A stretch of 64,000 nt of DNA from contig JANEZZ010000523.1 in the NCBI GenBank assembly GCA_026122225.1, positions 1 through 64,000 of the forward strand, read 5' to 3'. The notes beneath the pieces were generated by a model. It made no database searches and had not been told where the DNA came from. It saw nothing but the letters and a program-made list of their open reading frames with translations. The stretch is from Heloderma charlesbogerti (Eukaryota > Chordata > Lepidosauria > Squamata > Helodermatidae). This document shows positions 56,972 through 64,000 of this stretch, in pieces (position 1 is the first letter of the stretch; the number at the start of each line of letters is the position of its first letter). A program made the position numbers and the translations under genes.

Positions 56972-57099
56972 GTACCTGGCTACTGCTACTGCTAGGCAAC
57001 CAAGAATACCTAGGGGACTGTACAGTAACCACTGATGCCTCCTCACATTTATTCAGCAAAAAAATGTTTGTTTCATGTCTATTAGACACTGCAACTTCC

Positions 57100-57600
57100 C
57101 TTTAATAAGGGATTGTTTAATTCAGCTAATTGCTGGCAGTGCAATACAGTTAATGCTTCTTTTAAGCATATGTTTTGGCAATGTCCAGTAGTTCCTTCTT
57201 TTTGTGAGGTTTTTTCACAGATAAATTTTGTACTGGAACAGTCTTTAATATTCACTGATGTACAAGCTGTTTTAAATTATTTATGTGCTTCATGGAAATT
57301 AACAAATGGTCAGTGTAAATGGATATTCCGTGTCCTTTTGATAGCTGGAAGACCGCTACTACAACAGCAGAAAGATAAACACTCACCTCCTGTAATGCAA
57401 TGGATTGAGGGCCGTACAATGATTTCAATATTTGAACAGGTGGCCTATAGATGCCACCTTCAAATGGATACTTATTTGGATATTTGGTCTGCTTTTGTTG
57501 AATCCTGCATAGAATTGCTAGAAAGTTGTATGCATTTCATATATATTCATTGCTATGGATGTGTGCAAATCCATGTACATATATTTAAAAAAATGGGGGA
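57100..57600 (+). mobile_element. L1-clade LINE ORF2 C-terminal fragment
   Basis: The frame from 57113 encodes a C-X2-C..H-X3-CP pattern (CWQCNTVNASFKHMFWQCP). A W-rich segment follows with IFRVLLIAGRPLLQQQKDK and PPVMQWIEGRTMISIFEQVA, which resembles the C terminus of L1/Tx1-type ORF2. An A-rich segment after 57580 may be the 3' end. Only the last 150 or so residues survive. Confidence 0.55.
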
Positions 57601-58819
57601 AGTTTTGCAGGTGTCCACGGCCACCACATTGGGGACCCCGGTCTAAACCAACCCCTTTGTAATTCAAATGGTCTGTCTTTTTGGCTCCTGCTGTGCTGCA
57701 GCAGAGTCCCATTTCCTTTTGTCTTCAAACATTCCTTCCTCTCTCCAAATATTTTGGATGCTGTTATGAGCACCTTATCTTTACCCAGACCACGCATGGA
57801 CACATCACATGGGATCACCTTTGCTCAATAGAATCACACACACTATGGACCTCTCTAAAGGGAAGTCATTCACTTCTTAGAAAAAATCCTATCTTTCTAA
57901 TTTTTGCATATAGGTTTGCAATCTGTTAGTAGACAGATGTGTTGACTACTTCTGTGAAAAAGAAAAAGGTTCCTAATGAAAATACACCTCGCAAATGCCC
58001 AGATGTGTTTGTCAAAATCTTTCTGCATATTTGAACACTTGGATATTTCTCACACAGTGCTAATTAACACATAGATTGAGTCCCACATACAGTGTTTTGT
58101 GACAGGAATATGTGCACGACATCTCTTTGAGCAGAAACATGTTCTTTGGAGTTGAGTCATCATAAGGGAATGCAAGCAATTCATGCATGCATCCATAAGG
58201 CCTTCTGGAGAATATTGGAGGACACATTGTTGAGATGGTGGATCCACTTGTCCTGGAAATTAGAAGTTACTTCTTCTAGTTCAGAAAGCACCAACTCATG
58301 GATCTGCATTCAGGTCTGATAGGGTTCTTTCCCCTCCCTTGCCCCCATATTAACTGTGGACTGTTTTTCTTTTTAATACTTGAGTGAGATTTCTTACTAC
58401 ACTTGTCCTAATGAAGAAGCAATTATTCCATTTGCTGGGGGGGGGCGGGGGAAGCAGTGAGGAAATAGAAGGGTGTATCTGTGTTGTTCTGCCAGATAAT
58501 GCTCTGTATTTTGAATTATTTTAAAATAAAACAAATATTTACAGTAAAAAAGGCAGAAAAAACGAGTAATAGGCACTTGCACCTGCTGGTATAATTGCAG
58601 TGCCATCTTATACATGGCTACTCAGAAGTAAGACCCATTGAGTTTGATGCAGTTTGCTTCTGGCTGCCATTCCAAACAAAAGGGAGTAAGGCTCATTGAA
58701 TACAGTGGGGCTTCCTTGCAAATACATATGCATAGGGCTGTACTTACAGCACTATGCATGTTTACTTAGTAAGTAAACCTATGCATGTTTACTTAGAAGC
58801 CAGCCCTTGTTTAATGAGG
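57600..58819. other. Intronic stretch, no gene recognised
   Basis: No recognised transposon. Dispersed motif copies (TACTCAGAAGTAAGACCCAT and AAGTAAACCTATGCATGTTT) occur at 58600-58800. A poly-G tract lies at 58437-58452. Confidence 0.4.
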
Positions 58820-58827
58820 TTTACAGT

Positions 58828-59410
58828 TAGGGATGGTGGAGAATTCTGCCACGGATGGAATTCTCCACCATTCCGGAGTCCGTGGTGGAATGTTCCCACT
58901 CACCTCCGCCTCCCGCCGGATCATCGCGGAGCCGAATCCTCCTCTCTGGCAGCTCCATTCTGCAAGCGATATGGCTGCCATTGCCATCCATATCACTGCA
59001 GATGAGAAACAGGAAGTGATCCAGACGCAAATTGCGTCCACCATGCCATTTGCGTCCGTTTCTTCTTGCGATAGGCTACATGTCTGTATTAATGTAGCTA
59101 TTTACGTAGCCTATTGCGTGAAAAAACAGGGACATTTTTTCATCGCGTAGCCTATCACAAGAAGAAACAGGGACACAAACGGCATAGCAGACGCCATTTG
59201 CGTCCAGATCATTTCCTGTTTCTCATCCACAGCGAAACGGTACAGCAGTGGCGGCCGTATCGCTTGTGGAAAGGAGCAGGCCAGCGGCTCTGTGGCCTCA
59301 TCATGGAGTGGAGCCGGCCAGCGAGGATTCCAGGGGGGAGGAATGGATCACCTCCCCCCCCCCCCGCAGAGCCCCCTGTGGAGCCCATGTAAGGGATTTG
59401 GACATCACTA
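58828..59410. mobile_element. hAT-type non-autonomous element with 8-bp duplication (583 bp)
   Basis: Left end TAGGGATGG, right end GACATCACTA (one mismatch to the inverted repeat). TTTACAGT flanks both sides exactly (58820-58827 and 59411-59418), the 8-bp target duplication expected of hAT. The interior is a long palindrome with GCGATAGGCTACATG facing CGCGTAGCCTATCAC, and GCCATTTGCGTCC repeated in both arms. No transposase is encoded. Frames across it are by-products of the palindrome. Confidence 0.9.
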
Positions 59411-59418
59411 TTTACAGT

Positions 59419-60039
59419 GCAATCCCATGCATGCCTACTGAGATGTAAGTCTTTTTGGACTTAGATTTGAGTAGATATGCATATGATTGCACTGTAAACC
59501 TCATTGGACTCAATAGGACGTACTCCCAGGTAAGTGTGTACAGGGTTGCCGGATATTTTCAGGGACTAGGGATGGGCGAATCAATCTATTTCTGGCCCAT
59601 GTCACTTTCACTTGTGTTCACTCCTAAGTCCATTCTATCCCCTTTCCAAATTAATTTGTGAATTAAAAAGAATCTGTATGAATATTTGTATTAAAATATG
59701 TATCAAACATATATTCTCTCAAGATATGTGTTGTAAAAGAGGATTTGCTACGGGTTTTGACTTTTCAGCTGAAAACTCTGCAGGGACATTCAGGAAGTGC
59801 AAAAGGCAGCAGAAAAATCAGTTTGGCTAGCACGCACCCTTGTTCACACACATACGCAAACTCCACTGTGTACATGAAATGATGAATGTGAGAATGAAGA
59901 GAGCTTTTCCAGAGGTGTGGCATGCACACAGCAAATTATTCATGATGCTTCAACAAAGTGGACGCATGGCTACTCCATGTGGGGGGAAATTAGCTCAAGA
60001 ACAACTATTCAGAGTAAACAACTATTCATAAACAAAATA
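59419..60039. other. Intronic stretch with dispersed motif
   Basis: Copies of the GAGTAGATATGCATATGATT / ACTCCCAGGTAAGTGTGTAC motif lie at 59470-59545. TAGGGATGGGCGAATC at about 59568 resembles another hAT-type start, but no partner end is found. Confidence 0.45.
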
Positions 60040-60176
60040 AAAAAATTATTTTATTGCGTTTGTAGTGCTATTAATATTTCAACTGTTCGTATGTATTTTA
60101 TTGCTGTGAGCCACCTTGGGAGGGCTTCTGCCCTGACAGGAAGCCAAGAATAAAAAAAAAAATAAATTAAAAAAAT
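60040..60176 (+). mobile_element. L2-type 3' tail
   Basis: TTGCTGTGAGCCACCTTGGG followed by an A-rich AAGAATAAAAAAAAAAATAA tail is typical of reptilian L2 ends or of SINEs that borrow them. Confidence 0.5.
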
Positions 60177-60895
60177 AAGTATTACAAGCTTTATTTTATA
60201 GCAAATATCTTAAAGAGAAAAGTGCTTAGTTAGCATGCCAATCCTAGCACATGGACCAGTGTACTACTTCTAATCATCCTAACCTAAGATGAGGTGGAGA
60301 AATTGACGTTTGCCAAATGAAGAGCGGCAAGGCTGCTATGGAAATGGCAAGGCAGGCTTTGGGAAGCTGCACACTGGGGTACTTGATGTGGCTGATGATG
60401 GTGGGCCATGCAGGGGTTGAAATGATACATTCTGAGGAATAAAAGACAGAGGAAAACAGAATCAAAGCAGTTAAAATTATCTTGTTTCAGAGTAAGGGGA
60501 ACACAAAGGACCTAAATTCCTGGTTCGCTGCAGATACATGGAAACTCAGTCGGCCTAGGCTACCCTCTGGTATTCAAGCTTTTGGTTACAAATATGAAAG
60601 AGTAACCACCCCAAGCCACTTAGGCCCTGTTCTTGTCAAGAAAGAGCCGACCGGATGATATATCTAAAGTTGGTTCAGCTCTTGGTACTTATGGCAAAGA
60701 TGGGAGACTGAACAGAGGCTTAGCTGTTGGTAGGGACCCCACAGCCAAGGCAGTTTGGCTGCAAAAATAGAATTTCGTTTGTGACTACTCTGAGGCAGCT
60801 ACCAAATATGGAGAGAGGCAAGGGAACTGGGGAAAGGAGACAAGGAAGGGAAACAAACAAGCAATGGAAGTGTTGCTATGAAGGTGGTTAGGAAG
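60177..60895. other. Intronic stretch, no gene recognised
   Basis: No repeat or coding sequence that I can identify. Confidence 0.35.
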
Positions 60896-61030
60896 ATAGG
60901 AAGTTGCCTTATCCCAAGTCAGACCATTGGTTTGCCGGTAGTGTTGACACTGACTGGCAATGGGTCTCCAGGCAGGACTCTTTCCAGTCCTACCTGCAGA
61001 TGCCAGACATTGAACCTGGGGCTCTCTCCC
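60896..61030 (-). mobile_element. tRNA-derived SINE with CR1-like 3' end
   Basis: AGGAAGTTGCCTTATCCCAA, GTCAGACCATTGGTTTG, CTGACTGGCAATGGGTCTCC and CAGACATTGAACCTGGGGCT follow the order of the SINE at 33650. The tRNA-like head lies at the right. Decayed. Confidence 0.7.
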
Positions 61031-61456
61031 CCTCTGGGTATAACATTGGTCTCTGGGCTTGCTGTTGGAGCTGTGTGACAGTGAGTCTGGGTGTCCAAGT
61101 TCAAGGGCAGTTTATAGACTTCAAGACAAAGAGTACGAGGTTGTAAGTGGCTCTGGGGCTGGGCTCAGAACAAAGTGACCAATCATTTGACTTTAGAGAA
61201 TGAAAGACAGCCTCAAGAAGGTTCCTTGCTACTTGGTTGTGTTGAAGCTAGCTGACTGAGCATTACAAGAGCCATGCATCGAAGAGACAATAAGGTAGAA
61301 GGATACAGAACAAAAGGCATCGCAAAGAGTGCCCAGGTGGTACTTTAGACAGCTGATCTACCTTGGAGTGGAGGACACTTCAGGAGTGGACCATGCTTTC
61401 TTTTTTTAAAAAATTAATCTTTTATTGTAAATTTTTACAAAACAAACTGAAAACAT
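61031..61456. other. Intronic stretch, no gene recognised
   Basis: Unremarkable apart from an A/T-rich segment at 61395-61450 next to the BovB tail. Confidence 0.35.
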
Positions 61457-62275
61457 TGCTGTTGTTCAGTTAAGTTGTGGCCAACTCTTCGTGACCCCAT
61501 GGACCATAGCACGCCAGGCCTTCCTGTCCTCCGCTTTCTCCTGGAGTGTGCTCAAGTCCATATTCATTGCATTGCTGATGCTATCTAGCCATCTCATCCT
61601 CTGCTGTCCCCTTCTCCTTTTGCCTTCAGTCTTTCCCAGCATCAGGGTCTTTTCCAGGGAGTTTTCTCTTTGCATTAGGTGGCCAAAATATTTGAGCTTC
61701 AGTTCAGTACCTGTCCTTCCAATGAGCACTCCGGGTTGATTTCCTTTAGGATTGACTGATTTGACCTCCTTGCAGTCCAGGGGACTCGTAAGAGTCTTCT
61801 CCAGAACCACAGTTCGAAAGCATCAATTCTTCGGCGCTCAGCCTTCCTTATAGTCCAGCTCTCACAGCCATACATTGCTACTGGGAAAACCATAGCTTTG
61901 ATTAGACGGACCTTTGTCAGCAAGGTGATGTCTCTGCTTCTTACTATGCTGTCTAGGTGTGCCACAGCTTTCCTCCCAAGGAGCAAACGCCTTTCAATTT
62001 CATGGCTACAGTCACCATCTGCGGTGATCTTGGAGCCCAAGAAAATAAAATCTGTCACTGCTTCCATGTCTTCCCCTTCTATATGCCAGGAAGTGATGGG
62101 GCCAGATGCTATGATCTTAGTTTTTTTAATGTTGAGTTTCAAACCAGCTTTTGTACTCTCCACTTTCACCCTCAACGAGAGGCTCTTTAGATCCTCTTCA
62201 CTTTCTGCTATTAGGGTGGTATCATCTGCGTATCTGAGGTTGTTGATAATTCTCCTGGCAATCTTAATTCCGCCC
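61457..62275 (-). mobile_element. BovB copy F, 3' segment of an inverted element
   Basis: The minus strand holds the BovB 3' part from the RT segment around YADDT to the tail, which ends near 61459 with a very short CTGAACAACAGC. The frame 62175-61699 is open (FLGSKITADGDCSHEIE, SWTIRKAERRRIDAFELW). At 62275/62276 it meets the 5' end of copy G head to head. Confidence 0.88.
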
Positions 62276-63475
62276 CTTCATGGATCACTGCCTTGTTGTG
62301 GCAAAGGGGCTTGTGTAACTCAGTGAAGCCATAAGCTATGCCATGCAGGGCCACCCAAGATGGACAGGTCATGGCAGAGAGTCCTGACAAAATGTGGTCC
62401 ACTGGAGAAGGAAATGGCAACCCACTCCCGTATTCTTGCCAAGAAAACCCCATGGAACGTATCACAGGGCCAAAAGACATGACGCCAGAAGATGAGCCCC
62501 TCAGGTCGGAAGGTGTCCAATATACTACTGGGGAAGAGCAGAGGGTATTTCCAAGCAGCACCAGAAAGAGTGAAGCGGCTGGGCCAAAGCTGAAAAGACA
62601 CTCAGCTGTGGATGTGTCTGGTGGTGAAAAGAAAATCCAGTGCTGTAAAGAACAATATTGTTAAGGAACCTGGAATGTCAGATCAATGAATCAAGGTAAG
62701 CTGGAGGTGGTCAAACATGAGATGGCAAGATTGAACATCGATATCTTGGGAATCAGCAAACTAAAATGGACAGGCATGGGTGAATTTAATTCAGGTGACC
62801 ATTCTATCTACTACTGTGGGCAAGAATCCCTTAGAAGAAATGGAGTAGCACTCATAGTCAACAAAAGGGTGGGAAAAGCAGTACTGGCGTACAATCTCAA
62901 AAACGATAGAATGATCTCCGTATGAATCCAAGGCAAACCATTCAACATCACAGTAATTCAAGTCTGTGCCCCAACCACTGAGGCCGAAGAAGCTGAGGTT
63001 GATCGGTTCTATGAAGACCTACAACACCTTCTAGAACTAACACCAAAAAAAGATGTCCTTTTCATCATAGGGGATTGGAATGCTAAAATAGGAAGTCAAG
63101 AAATCACCAGGATAACAGGCAAGCATGGCCTTGGTGTACAAAATGAAGCAGGACAAAGGCTAATCGGTTTTGCCAAGAGAACACGCTGATCATAGCAAAC
63201 ACTTTTCTCCAACAGCACAAGAGGTGATTCTAGACATGGACATCACTTCAGCAGCATGTGAACCGAGAACTACCGGAAGTACAAGCTGGGTTTCGAAGAG
63301 GCAGAGGAACTAGAGATCAAATCGCCAACATTTGCTGGATCATGGAGAAAACAAGAGAATTCCAGAAGAACGTCTATTTCTGCTTCATTGACTACGCTAA
63401 AGCCTTTGATTGTGCGGATCACAACAAACTGTGGCAAATTCTTAAAGAGATGGGAGTACCAGACCACCTTATCAG
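62276..63475 (+). mobile_element. BovB copy G, inverted 5' segment
   Basis: This begins exactly at the element 5' end (CCCCTTCATGGATCAC) and runs through the leader and endonuclease with lesions: a stop after the leader (62664), a stop in the VRIQG region (62925), and a frameshift near 63160. At about 63245 it jumps from the endonuclease TSPD-coding region to RT sequence (CAGCAGCATGTGAACCGAGA), a deletion of about 1 kb. It ends in the RT at GVPDHL without a tail, where copy H starts. Confidence 0.88.
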
Positions 63476-63484
63476 ACCAGACCA

Positions 63485-64000
63485 GTTTGTACTTCCGGTA
63501 GTTCTCGGTTCACATACTATTGAAGCCTAGCTTGTAGGATTTTGAGCATAACCTTGCTGGCATGTGAAATGAGCGCAATTGTGCGGTAGTTTGAACACTC
63601 TTTGGCACTGCCCTTCTTTGGAATTGGAATGTAAACTGACCTTTTCCAGTCTTGTGGCCACTGTTGAGTGTTTCACATTTGTTGGCATATTGAGTGTAGC
63701 ACTTTAACAGCATCATCTTTTAGGATTTTCAATAGCTCAGCTGGAATACTGTAATCTCCGCTAGCTTTGTTGTTTCTAATGCTTCCTAAGGCCCACTTGA
63801 CTTCACTCTCTAGGATGTCCGGCTCAAGTTCAGTGACCGCACTATCATGGCTATCAGGGACATTCAGATCTTTCCTGTATAGTTCTTCTGTGTATTCTTG
63901 CCACCTCTTCTTAATCTCATCTGCTTCTGTTATGTCCCTGCCTTCTTTGTCCTTTATCTCGTCCATCTTTGCACAAAACATTCCCTTGATATTTCCGATT
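63485..64000 (-). mobile_element. BovB copy H, partial, runs off the window
   Basis: The minus-strand sequence encodes the BovB linker and early RT (LYRKDLNVPDSHDSAVTELE, SGDYSIPAELLKILKDDAVK, then frame-shifted IPIPK and SNYRTIALISHASKV). Its left end, at GAACTACCGGAAGTACAA, is abrupt with no 3' tail. It may be the older host element, or another part of the F/G rearrangement. Confidence 0.85.

Overview
The window is vertebrate genomic DNA, almost certainly from a squamate reptile and most likely a lizard. It is dense in BovB (RTE clade) LINEs together with CR1, L2, tRNA-derived SINEs, foldback MITEs, hAT derivatives and solo LTRs. It contains one unambiguous host coding exon, the first coding exon of GRM1 (metabotropic glutamate receptor 1) on the plus strand at 27.6-28.5 kb. 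No tRNA, rRNA, CRISPR array or prokaryotic feature was seen, and most long reading frames belong to retrotransposons or low-complexity DNA.

Layout. 1-3.9 kb: unannotated flank with small repeats. 3.9-16 kb: an old minus-strand CR1 element. It still shows an ORF1 SGNH-like motif, an endonuclease and a reverse transcriptase, but it is split by about 7.4 kb of BovB copies and by an unclassified 1.16 kb insertion. Two BovB copies (A and C) share the same 11-bp target. A third (B, 6602-9821), with an uninterrupted 1047-codon ORF, sits inside A with its own target duplication. 16-22.5 kb: hairpins, a decayed L2 with a CR1 3' end inside it, and BovB copy D. 22.5-25.4 kb: a SINE, microsatellites and an L2 remnant.

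25.4-28.5 kb is the GRM1 5' region. A cluster of three POU octamers is followed by a CpG-rich block, an RE1/NRSE-like site (26580-26600), a consensus X-box/RFX site (26822-26835), and an exon (about 27595-28493) holding two short uORFs and the first 233 codons of GRM1. The RE1 and X-box fit neuron-restricted expression. The rest of the window is the following GRM1 intron, at least 35.5 kb, because the next coding exon is not present.

The intron holds L2 and SINE copies, foldback MITEs, two or three solo LTRs (one with a perfect 5-bp duplication and a hAT element inside it), hAT-type elements with TAGGGATG termini, and a GT/GA higher-order satellite. It also holds a decayed multi-kilobase coding relic interrupted by a minisatellite, an L1-clade fragment, BovB copy E, and a head-to-head BovB complex (F/G/H) whose arrangement matches twin priming. 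No new biological system is evident. The most informative observations are the GRM1 regulatory sites and the BovB integration footprints, which record repeated target use, template jumping next to the 3' tail and 5' inversion.
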